From the NCBI GenBank assembly GCA_022072405.1, contig JAJVHX010000001.1, positions 310,001-374,000 on the forward strand: DNA of 64,000 nt. The letters run 5' to 3'. Positions 44,612-52,000 of the stretch are shown one piece after another. The stretch is from Phycisphaerae bacterium (GTDB taxonomy: Bacteria > Planctomycetota > Phycisphaerae > UBA1845 > CAIVHJ01). How positions within the stretch are numbered: position 1 is the stretch's first letter; every line of letters begins with the position of its first letter. Position numbers and translations under genes: made by a program. The notes beneath the pieces were generated by a model. The model was not told where the DNA came from. It saw only the letters and a program-made list of their open reading frames with translations, and searched no databases.

Positions 44612-45772
44612 TCAGGCCGCTGAGCTTAGAATCTCTTTGATCCGTGGATGCACAATCTGCCCCTGCTGGGCAATAAGCGATTCCCGGATGATCTCATCTT
44701 CCAGATTGATATTAAGCTGACCTTCCTTGGTGATCAGCAGGGCCAGCAGATTGCAGATATTTTTGCCATACATCTGACTGGCGTGGCTGGGCACGGTGGC
44801 TGGTAGATTGGTCGGACCTAGAATCGTTACGCCATGGGCGGTGATGATCTGATCCGCCTGGGTTAACTCGCAATTACCGCCGCGCTCCGCTGCCAGATCG
44901 ACAATCACAGAACCGGGCATCATCCCTTGCACCATGTCGGCGGTGATCAGTACCGGTGATTTCTTGCCGGGAATCGCCGCCGTGGTGATCACCACATCAT
45001 TTTCCGCCACGACTTTCTTCATCAGCTCGCGCTGTTTTTTATAAAATTCCTCGCTCATGGCCTGGGCATAACCGCCCTTACCTTCCGCCTGGGCAGTTTC
45101 CAGCGGCAGTTCGATAAACTTCGCCCCCATGCTTTCCACCTGGTCCTTGACCACCGGGCGAACGTCGTAACCGCAGGTGACGGCACCTAACCGCCGTGCG
45201 GTTCCCAGCGCCTGCAGACCCGCGACACCGGCACCGATTACAAACACTCGGGCTGGTTTCAGCGTCCCGGCAGCTGTCATCAGCATCGGGAACATCCGCG
45301 GCAGATATTCCGCCGCCAGCAGTACGGCTTTGTATCCCGCGATGGTGGCCATTGAACTGAGCACATCCATGCTCTGGGCGCGGGTAATGCGCGGCACTAA
45401 TTCGAGAGCGAGCAGTGCCACGCTGCGTTCCGCCATTTGTCGAGCGGCCGGGGCATTGGAAAGAGGATCGCAAGAGCCGATAATGACCTGTCCGTTGCGC
45501 ATCAAGGGCAGATCACTGCTGCCGGCCTGGGGATTGGCTCCGAGGCAACGAACCTGCACCACAATATCAGCCTGTTGAAACAGTTCGCCCCGTTGGTTGA
45601 TGATCTGGCCGCCCTTATCCACGTAGGCTTGATCGGGATATCCTGCTCCATCACCGGCATTGCTTTCCACCAGTACCACTAGTCCTTTTTTAGTCAGCGG
45701 GGGGATATGATCCGGGACTAATGCCACTCGTCGTTCGCCGGGAAAGGTTTCGCGGGGTACAGCAATCTTCAT
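44612..45772 (-). CDS. pntAA: NAD(P) transhydrogenase subunit alpha, NAD-binding part
   Basis: The 386-residue protein carries the NAD-binding domain: MKIAVPRETFPGERRVALVPD start, GDGAGYPD, RITRAQSMDVLSSMATIAGYKAV, the nucleotide-binding VIGAGVAGLQALGTARRLGA, and RGGNCELT. The frame is open to 45889, but MKIAVPRE at 45772 is the conserved start with AGGA before it. It is first in the pntAA-pntAB-pntB operon and supplies NADPH balance. Confidence 0.95.
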   Translation of the reverse strand: MKIAVPRETFPGERRVALVPDHIPPLTKKGLVVLVESNAGDGAGYPDQAYVDKGGQIINQRGELFQQADIVVQVRCLGANPQAGSSDLPLMRNGQVIIGSCDPLSNAPAARQMAERSVALLALELVPRITRAQSMDVLSSMATIAGYKAVLLAAEYLPRMFPMLMTAAGTLKPARVFVIGAGVAGLQALGTARRLGAVTCGYDVRPVVKDQVESMGAKFIELPLETAQAEGKGGYAQAMSEEFYKKQRELMKKVVAENDVVITTAAIPGKKSPVLITADMVQGMMPGSVIVDLAAERGGNCELTQADQIITAHGVTILGPTNLPATVPSHASQMYGKNICNLLALLITKEGQLNINLEDEIIRESLIAQQGQIVHPRIKEILSSAA

Positions 45773-45841
45773 GGGAGTGTCCTGCTGAAGCATGCGGTAT
45801 GAAATTTTATATGCGCCAATACTTACCCATGATAACAAGCA

Positions 45842-45869
45842 GCCCCCAATCCGCAACCGGATCGGGGGC
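45842..45869 (-). terminator. Probable terminator of the M2-like peptidase gene
   Basis: On the minus strand GCCCCCGATCCG/CGGATTGGGGGC forms a strong stem with one mismatch and a short loop, 32 bp after the peptidase stop. The following sequence (TGCTTGTTATC) is only weakly T-rich. Confidence 0.5.
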
Positions 45870-45901
45870 GATGTTGCTGACAAAATCACATTTAGATAGT
45901 G

Positions 45902-47587
45902 CTAGTTCACGTAAAGTTGGGCGAAATATTTGGCGGAGAGCGGTTCACCGGTCGCCCGCTGGATCAGTTCATCCCAGCGATAGAGGTTGCCCGGAGCGAA
46001 GATCTCATCGCGTAGATATTGGCCAGCCGCCTTGTTGCCCACGAAACAGGTTTCGTGCGGATCGGCTGCGGTCGTGAATTTTTTGACCATGTATTGATGC
46101 ACCTGTGAGGCGAATAAATCGCCCATCATGTAATTGTGGTAGTAGATCGGATATCCGACGATGTGCATCTTGGCACCATAGTCGGCTCCGCTCATGTCGT
46201 CCGGCGGGTTGAGCAGTTGATACTTTTTCTTCAGATCCCACCAGAGCTTATTCAGATCCTGATCCGGGTTGGTATACATGCCGTGTTCGAATCGCAGCAT
46301 GACTTGCGCCCAGCGGGAAAAGATCAATTTCTCGGCGCGCAGAGATTCGCGCACTGCCTGAGCATAATGCTCAGCCTGATCGGCGGGTACTTTCACCAGT
46401 TGACTGAGAAATTCCTGATTTTTGGTGTAAGCCCCCAACTGCATGGCAATACCCTCGGTGGTCAGGCTATGGGAGGGTTCACGGAGCAGAAAGGGAATTT
46501 CGGGTTTGATGTATTGATCGTAGACACCATGGCCCAGTTCATGCACCTGGGTATCCATCCACTTGGCGTTGGGTTTGATATTACACAGCATGCGAATATC
46601 CTGGCCCCGATCAATATTGGTGCAGAAGGCGTGGGGATTCTTACCGGGTTTTTCATAAAAATCGCTGCGGGCTATGATATTTTTGGTTTCCAGCCCCATG
46701 CTGCTGTAATAATCGCTGGAGAGTTGGAGGATGTCTTTATCCGCGTAAAGCTGGTCGAGATTGACATCGCCGAGCGTCGGTGCTTCCTGAAAAAACAGAT
46801 CGCCGGTATGCCAGGGGCGTAGCTGATCGGCGGAAATATGGAAGCGCTTCATCATTGACTCATCGATTTGCTTTTTGAGGGCGGCAAAAGGTTCGCGGGT
46901 CAGGGCGTCGAGTTCGTCGAAGGTTTTCAGCAGTTCGGCTTCGCTGAATTCCTGTAATTCCATCTGCATGGCAAAAAAGTCGCGATAGCCCAGTTTCCGG
47001 GCCACCTGGTTGCGCAGTTGGACCAGTTCCTTGAGCTTGGGTTGAGCCTTCCGGCCTACTTCCATGTAGGCGGTCCAGGCTTCCTTGGCCAAGGCTGTGT
47101 CCGGCGAATCAGAGAGGATAGCCCGAATTTCATTCTCGGTGCTATCCTTGCCTTGAACTTTGCCACGGTGGGTATTGAAAATCTGAGAAACATCCGCCTG
47201 CAGCTCGATGATCCGCTTGTTGAGTTCCGGGTCGGCTTGCTTGGGCAGAAAGGTGTTGTACATCATCAACAATTCCCGCGCCAGCACGGGATCTTTGATC
47301 TCCTGCGAATCTTTCAGGGTTTTGAGCTGCGCGAAAACCTGCGGGTCACTCTGCAGGTCTGCCACCAGTTGCTCCGCCTTTTTCAAAGCGGTGAAATCTT
47401 CATCCTTGCCGGAAAGATTAGCCTGCCAGTGGGCCAGGTTGGCGGCCTTGAAGAGCGGCGTATACTTTTCAAGGTAGGTATCCCGCAGTTGCTTGAATTT
47501 CATCTCCGCCTCCTGGCCCTGTACGGATTTGCCAGGCATTATCCAACAGGTAACGGTTAACATCAGCAGACCGGTTCTTAGACCCAT
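45902..47587 (-). CDS. Exported M2-like zinc metallopeptidase (ACE-type peptidyl dipeptidase)
   Basis: The 561-residue protein has a signal peptide (LLMLTVTCWIMPGKSVQG, to about residue 24) and a helical body. The zinc site is His349-Glu350-x-x-His353 (HELGH) with Glu378 in TTEGIAM as third ligand, spacing that fits M2 (angiotensin-converting-enzyme-like) and related M3 peptidases. The early MQMELQEFSEAELLKTFDELD block also suits M2. It should cleave peptides outside the cytoplasm. It is a single gene next to the pnt operon on the same strand, with 129 bp between. Confidence 0.82.
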   Translation of the reverse strand: MGLRTGLLMLTVTCWIMPGKSVQGQEAEMKFKQLRDTYLEKYTPLFKAANLAHWQANLSGKDEDFTALKKAEQLVADLQSDPQVFAQLKTLKDSQEIKDPVLARELLMMYNTFLPKQADPELNKRIIELQADVSQIFNTHRGKVQGKDSTENEIRAILSDSPDTALAKEAWTAYMEVGRKAQPKLKELVQLRNQVARKLGYRDFFAMQMELQEFSEAELLKTFDELDALTREPFAALKKQIDESMMKRFHISADQLRPWHTGDLFFQEAPTLGDVNLDQLYADKDILQLSSDYYSSMGLETKNIIARSDFYEKPGKNPHAFCTNIDRGQDIRMLCNIKPNAKWMDTQVHELGHGVYDQYIKPEIPFLLREPSHSLTTEGIAMQLGAYTKNQEFLSQLVKVPADQAEHYAQAVRESLRAEKLIFSRWAQVMLRFEHGMYTNPDQDLNKLWWDLKKKYQLLNPPDDMSGADYGAKMHIVGYPIYYHNYMMGDLFASQVHQYMVKKFTTAADPHETCFVGNKAAGQYLRDEIFAPGNLYRWDELIQRATGEPLSAKYFAQLYVN

Positions 47588-47948
47588 GAAATTTCTCCTG
47601 ATTCGGTAAAGTTTACCAGGTTCTCATAGTCTGAGGGCAGGTTTAATAAACTGCAAGGTGGTTGGTGCAATCAGCATGAATCTTACAGCCAAACATTTTA
47701 TAGGCCCCGCAGTAATATTATGTGCTGCTCGAAGTTAAATTCCCAGTTGTATTTTTTTATCTAAACCAAGGTTAGAAAATATCTTAAATAAATAATATTT
47801 GATTAACCAGTTTGACAATTCGGTCGATCGTAAACAATAATTGTCTGTCGCAACAGTACTATGTCCTACCTGAATTATTCCTCGTTTTTACTGTGCGCAG
47901 ATGTAGATTCCCAACAATACTCTATGTCAACACAGTAGGGAGTTCACT
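47588..47948. other. Intergenic region with promoter motif of cassette 1
   Basis: This AT-rich region lies between the divergent peptidase and prepilin-type genes. Its right part carries the two-part motif shared with cassette 2 (see 47847-47899). I see no gene. Confidence 0.45.
47847..47899 (+). promoter_or_regulatory. Two-part conserved motif upstream of cassette 1
   Basis: GTCGCAACAGT (47847-47857) and TTTACTGTGCGCA (47887-47899) recur almost unchanged upstream of the duplicated cassette, with 38-40 bp between motif starts and 49 bp to the start codon. The two halves are near inverted copies of TGCGCACAGT, so they could be paired regulator sites. Confidence 0.6.
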
Positions 47949-49097
47949 ATGAAGCAGTCCAGGAAGTTTATTAGAGGTTTCACGCTGATTGAGTTGCTGG
48001 TGGTGGTGGCGATCATAGCCCTGCTGATTTCGATATTATTGCCGACTTTAGCCAATGCCAGGGAACAGGCTAAGAAGATGAAGTGTCTGGCCAATCTGCG
48101 CGATATCAGCCAGGCTTCCAATGGTTATGCTGCCGGGGACAGTACGGAATACATCTTGCCCTTCCAGGCACCAGTCGCCCTGACGACTACCGCAACGATC
48201 GGTGGGGCGTTTCCTGGATATGAATATGGCGGCAAGGGTGGTGACAATAAAGTCTACACCACTGGTACCCCTGCGCAGAAGCAATGGTACACGCAGGCAA
48301 ATGTGACTACCGTTTCAGCTGGTGGTCTGACCTTTAACGTGCCCAATAATGGGCCCGGTGGCCGCGTGATCAATCGCTATATCTATCCTAAAGCTAACAA
48401 TGCCTCTACCGGTGATCTTCAGACTAATATTAATACGGATAACAAGTTAGAATTCAGCAGCTATCGCTGTCCATCAGATCGTGGAGTTAGCGATTCCTTG
48501 GACGGTAATGACTTGGTGACTAGCTTTACTGGTACGACGATGTTCCTGCTCGGATTGCCTAAAGAAAAGGCGCTGTATGATGTCCTGGGTACCAGCTACC
48601 GAGCCAATACTCAATGGGTGGGTGACCCAGCCTTTTTTGATGATTTACAGGGACCGGAAGTCATCGGGGCGTCGATTTCACCATACCTCAGTAAATTATC
48701 ATCGATTCCCAATGCGTCCGCTACGGTCTTATATATTGAAGGAAATGCCTTGGGTACGCATTTGTGGCGCCATCCATCTTACACCCCTGCGTCTGCCATG
48801 GATGAATTATGGGCCACGGGCTGGCACGGTGAGCCACAGGTGTTTACGGCCAGTTTTGTCGATGGTCATTCGGCTTCAATCGATCAGAAGGTGCGTACGG
48901 ATGTAACCGGTGCCAGCGGATTGTCGCTTACTCATAGTAATAATTGGCAGGTGCGTGGATCACGTCCTGAAGAAATCGAACCCGGCTGGAAGGATCTGGG
49001 ACAGAATTGGGATTTAATTTATCGTGGTGATGGCTGGCAGTTTGACATTTTACCAGCCAGACCGGTACCGCTGGCATGGGGTAATTTTGCTTCATAA
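47949..49097 (+). CDS. Prepilin-type surface protein, cassette 1
   Basis: The 382-residue protein starts with a short basic leader and the prepilin motif FTLIELLVVVAII followed by NLRDISQASNGYA. The large beta-rich domain contains GPGGRVINRYIYPKA and YRCPSDRG, and the end has GWHGEPQVFTASFVDGHSAS (H-X9-DG type) and RPVPLAWGNF. It is a pseudopilin-like exported protein of planctomycete type with unknown role. Its closest relative is the gene at 49798-50958. It is followed after 51 bp by a small membrane protein and a terminator. Confidence 0.85.
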   Translation: MKQSRKFIRGFTLIELLVVVAIIALLISILLPTLANAREQAKKMKCLANLRDISQASNGYAAGDSTEYILPFQAPVALTTTATIGGAFPGYEYGGKGGDNKVYTTGTPAQKQWYTQANVTTVSAGGLTFNVPNNGPGGRVINRYIYPKANNASTGDLQTNINTDNKLEFSSYRCPSDRGVSDSLDGNDLVTSFTGTTMFLLGLPKEKALYDVLGTSYRANTQWVGDPAFFDDLQGPEVIGASISPYLSKLSSIPNASATVLYIEGNALGTHLWRHPSYTPASAMDELWATGWHGEPQVFTASFVDGHSASIDQKVRTDVTGASGLSLTHSNNWQVRGSRPEEIEPGWKDLGQNWDLIYRGDGWQFDILPARPVPLAWGNFAS

Positions 49098-49148
49098 TTG
49101 TAGATTGAGATGCTCTGAATGTGGCAGTCCCTAATCAGGAGCAGTGCA

Positions 49149-49532
49149 ATGGCTGACAAGCAGAAGTCTATCATTTTGGCGGGTGTGATCTTGGTATGTC
49201 TGGCTTTGGCTGGATATTTTGCCTTCGGTAATCGCGGACCTACCGGGCCTTTTGCCGAAGAGTTTAAGCCTCGACCGGGTGGTGCGCAGGCGAGCAGTTC
49301 AGGTTCGTCGGGCAATTCATCCGCACAGGATTCCGGAAATGATAGCAGTGGGAGATTGTCGGATGGCGAACCTACCGAAGAGGTAGCCTCAGCCGATGGG
49401 GAATCGACGGATCCGTCTCAACCAAAGAAAGCCAGACCGAAACCAAGAGTAAAGCCTGGTGAAGAAGCACCGGAGGAAGAAACTGAGGAACAAGGCCCTC
49501 GTCGCAATATCGGTGGTCGGACGATAGATTGA
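49149..49532 (+). CDS. Small single-pass acidic protein, cassette 1
   Basis: The 127-residue protein has one N-terminal membrane helix (about 7-27, ending in AGYFAFG), then a low-complexity tail rich in Ser, Gly, Glu and Pro with Lys/Arg patches (KKARPKPRVKPGEEAPEEE). The helix is not a classic cleavable signal, so it should be anchored with the tail outside. ATG 49149 has AGGAG seven bases upstream. The pairing with a prepilin-type gene is repeated at 51001. Its role is unknown, perhaps a partner or stabiliser of the pseudopilin-like protein. Confidence 0.7.
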   Translation: MADKQKSIILAGVILVCLALAGYFAFGNRGPTGPFAEEFKPRPGGAQASSSGSSGNSSAQDSGNDSSGRLSDGEPTEEVASADGESTDPSQPKKARPKPRVKPGEEAPEEETEEQGPRRNIGGRTID

Positions 49533-49574
49533 TAGCCGATCCCAAATTATAGACTCTCTAATATTCATTTTTTG

Positions 49575-49614
49575 AGCCGGAAAAGAGCACTAAAGCTCTT
49601 GTCCGGCTTTTTTG
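49575..49614 (+). terminator. Rho-independent terminator of cassette 1
   Basis: AGCCGGA (49575-49581) pairs with TCCGGCT (49602-49608) and AGAGC with GCTCT inside, followed by TTTTTTG. It closes cassette 1 at 43 bp past the last stop. Confidence 0.92.
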
Positions 49615-49693
49615 TTCTTGAAAATTTGCGTTGTGTCGACAATCTTAATTAAGAACAGTTGACATTTCTCAGGAATTGTTCAATAATTTACTG

Positions 49694-49744
49694 GTCGCAA
49701 CAGTTTTAATCCCACCGTTTCAACCCCCATATTTACTGTGCGCA
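49694..49744 (+). promoter_or_regulatory. Two-part conserved motif upstream of cassette 2
   Basis: GTCGCAACAGT (49694-49704) and TTTACTGTGCGCA (49732-49744) match the words upstream of cassette 1. The second word ends 53 bp before the start codon. The sequence between and around the words is poorly conserved, which argues for a functional site rather than recent duplication. Confidence 0.6.
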
Positions 49745-49797
49745 TATTATCGTAACAATTGCACAATATTGCCACGGTATTTATCTTGGAGTGATTT

Positions 49798-50958
49798 ATG
49801 AGCAAAACACGTCAATTACTGAGGGGATTTACTTTAATTGAATTGCTGGTGGTGGTGGCGATCATCGCCCTGCTGATTTCAATTTTATTGCCCACACTGG
49901 CTAACGCTCGTGAACAGTCGAAGAAAATTAAATGCCTGGCTAACTTGAGGGATGTTTCTCTTGGCTCCAATGCTTATGCGGCAGACGAAGCTACGGAATA
50001 TATTCTGCCCTATCAAGCCCCAATGGGCTTGGGGGCATCATTTGCACTTTTCAGCCAGGCGTTTCCTGGTTTTGAATATGGTGGAAAGGGTGGTAACTAT
50101 CGTTACTGGAAGAAGGGCGCTACCAGTTTTACGGACGAAGATCGTCTGTGGTTCACGCAGTTCAATCGGAAGAGTGGAACATTGGGCGGAGCGACGATTC
50201 GAGTGCCGGATAACGGTCCTGGTGGACGCGTCATCAACCGGTTTATTTATCCCAAAGCACAGAATTCATCCGCTGGTGATAATGTTACCCGCATGGATGC
50301 GGATAATAAGTTCGAAGCCAATTCGTATCGTTGTCCTTCGGACCGGGGATATTCAACATCTAAGGATGGCGCCAACTTGGTTTCTGATTTTAATGACCCT
50401 GCCAATGGCGCCTTTTTGACTGATATGTTAGAGAACGTACCGATATATGAAGCAACCGGCACCAGCTACAAGGCGAATGCGGCATCATTGTTTAACCCAA
50501 CCGCATATGATGATTTACAGGGGCCGGAAGTGGAAGGAATATCGTTTACGCCATATCTGCAACGAATTTCATCGATCCCGGATGCCTCAAGGACCGTTCT
50601 GTATATGGAAGGAAATGCTCTGGGAACCTATTACTGGCGTCATCCGGGTATTTCGGGCGTTGCGGAGCAGTGGGCGCTCGGCTGGCACGGTGAGTTGCAG
50701 GTATTTAATGCTGGTTTCGTCGATGGTCACGGTGCAACTATGGATCAAAAGGTTCGAACGGATGTCAGTGGTGCCTCTGGTATTACGTTAACGCATAACA
50801 ATAATTGGCAGTTACGTGGATCACGTCCTGAAGAAATCGATGTAGCGTGGCAGTCGCTGCAGCAGAACTGGACATCAGTGATTCGCGGAGATGGTTGGCA
50901 AATTGACTGTCATCCGGCTCGTCCCGTGCCTCTGGCCTGGGGGAACTTTGGATCATAA
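49798..50958 (+). CDS. Prepilin-type surface protein, cassette 2
   Basis: This 386-residue paralogue of the cassette-1 protein has the same layout: leader FTLIELLVVVAII, GPGGRVINRFIYPKA, NSYRCPSDRGYS, GWHGELQVFNAGFVDGHGAT and the closing RPVPLAWGNF. The two differ at many positions in the central part, so the duplication is old. A GGAG site precedes the ATG. Like its twin it is followed by a small membrane protein (42 bp gap) and a terminator. The function is unknown. Confidence 0.85.
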   Translation: MSKTRQLLRGFTLIELLVVVAIIALLISILLPTLANAREQSKKIKCLANLRDVSLGSNAYAADEATEYILPYQAPMGLGASFALFSQAFPGFEYGGKGGNYRYWKKGATSFTDEDRLWFTQFNRKSGTLGGATIRVPDNGPGGRVINRFIYPKAQNSSAGDNVTRMDADNKFEANSYRCPSDRGYSTSKDGANLVSDFNDPANGAFLTDMLENVPIYEATGTSYKANAASLFNPTAYDDLQGPEVEGISFTPYLQRISSIPDASRTVLYMEGNALGTYYWRHPGISGVAEQWALGWHGELQVFNAGFVDGHGATMDQKVRTDVSGASGITLTHNNNWQLRGSRPEEIDVAWQSLQQNWTSVIRGDGWQIDCHPARPVPLAWGNFGS

Positions 50959-51000
50959 AATACCTTCTCCTCGAAAGGTTACTTTTTGGAGACGGAGATT

Positions 51001-51393
51001 ATGGCGCAGAAGAAAAGTCCGGTCATGTTGTTTGGTGTAATTGCGATCTGTCTGGCCGCCGCAGGTTATTTTGCCTTCGGTCGTGGTGGGAGCGGACCGT
51101 CAGAAACGCCTGCTTATTACGATCAGAAAACAAATGCCAGTTCGGGTAGCAGTGCGCAACCCGCTAATCCAAATCCGACGAATGTGGATAAAGGAGACGA
51201 CGTCTCGGGTCGGCTTGGTGAACCGGATGAGGCGGCTACTGACAACACCGATCCGGGCACTGCTCCTGAGCAGGATAATACTTCCAGATCCGCTCGAAAA
51301 CCGAAGCCAAAACCTGACGGTGAGACACCGGGAGAGGAACCGGTCGATGAAGAACCACCGGCCAAGCATGGTGGACGAAAACCGTTTGGTTAA
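51001..51393 (+). CDS. Small single-pass acidic protein, cassette 2
   Basis: The 130-residue protein is the twin of 49149-49532: one N-terminal helix (about 6-26, ending AGYFAFG) and a disordered tail rich in Pro, Asp, Glu and Ser with a Lys/Arg/Pro patch (RKPKPKPDGE) and the ending GGRKPFG. The tail sequence has diverged more than the helix. ATG 51001 has GGAGACGGAG before it. Conservation of the pair order suggests that both products act together. Confidence 0.7.
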   Translation: MAQKKSPVMLFGVIAICLAAAGYFAFGRGGSGPSETPAYYDQKTNASSGSSAQPANPNPTNVDKGDDVSGRLGEPDEAATDNTDPGTAPEQDNTSRSARKPKPKPDGETPGEEPVDEEPPAKHGGRKPFG

Positions 51394-51766
51394 ATGATCG
51401 GTCATATTAATTGATTTTCTTTTGTTGAGCGGAATATCCAGACCGGGTATTCCGTTTTTTATTTGTCGGTAGGTTTTCCGAGCGGCCGGACTGGACATCT
51501 TCGGTCATCGGGGTAACTCCCGTCGGAGTTAACACGCGAACTATTTTAACTGGTCATCAATTGAAACTTCTAATTATCACGCCATGTGGCAATAAATTAT
51601 GGATTTAGCTTTTCTGGAATGTACCTGTCCACTAGTCGTTCTATCAGTAGCTACAGCCTCAAGAAACCCTTTTCCAGCGTCTTCTCGACCCGTTGACGGA
51701 TCGTTGATATATTATCGTAATGCAGAAAAATAAGCGCACATCAGTGATTTATGGTATCTGCATTAA
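51394..51766. other. Intergenic region between cassette 2 and tRNA-Ser
   Basis: Apart from the cassette-2 terminator, I see no gene here. The right end should hold the tRNA promoter. The region contains the short inverted GGGGTAACTCCCGTCGGAGTTAAC patch near 51510-51535 but no clear family repeat. Confidence 0.4.
51430..51462 (+). terminator. Rho-independent terminator of cassette 2
   Basis: CGGAATATCC (51430-51439) pairs with GGGTATTCCG (51445-51454, one G-U pair possible at the loop), followed by TTTTTTATTT. It lies 36 bp past the stop of the small membrane protein. Confidence 0.92.
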
Positions 51767-51853
51767 GGAGAGGTGTCCGAGTGGCTGAAGGAGCCGCATT
51801 CGAAATGCGGTCGGCGGGTAACTGCCGCGGGGGTTCGAATCCCTCCCTCTCCG
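51767..51853 (+). tRNA. tRNA-Ser (anticodon CGA)
   Basis: The 7-bp acceptor GGAGAGG/CCTCTCC, a D-arm, the anticodon stem CCGCA/TGCGG around loop TTCGAAA (anticodon CGA, reads UCG), a long class II variable arm and the TTCGAAT T-loop are all visible. The discriminator is G and CCA is not encoded. The 3' 17 bases recur at 61486-61502, making this tRNA the likely integration target of the metal-resistance island. Confidence 0.95.
51837..51853 (+). other. Candidate attL (tRNA 3' end)
   Basis: The last 17 bases of the tRNA-Ser gene match 61486-61502 at 16 of 17 positions. This is the expected core for site-specific integration at a tRNA gene. Confidence 0.65.
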
Positions 51854-51926
51854 ATCTTTTTGGCGAGGCCCTTGTAACTATGAGGATCACTTGTAGTTAC
51901 AAGAGCACCCCTTCACTCCAAAGTAA

Positions 51927-51951
51927 CTGCTGTCCCAAAACTGTCCCAATT
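51927..51951 (+). repeat. 25-bp island-border direct repeat, left
   Basis: The repeat begins CTGCTGTCCCAAAA and ends TGTCCCAATT and is identical to 61336-61360. Its TGTCCCAA words are internally repeated. It lies 74 bp inside the candidate attL. Confidence 0.9.
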
Positions 51952-52000
51952 TCAAAGTTGTAATTGACGTCTAACCCAACAGTAAGTTCAGAATAATGGA

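Noticed and set aside
51751..51963. Open frame overlapping tRNA-Ser
   Set aside because: It covers the tRNA and the left border repeat; the RNA gene explains the sequence.
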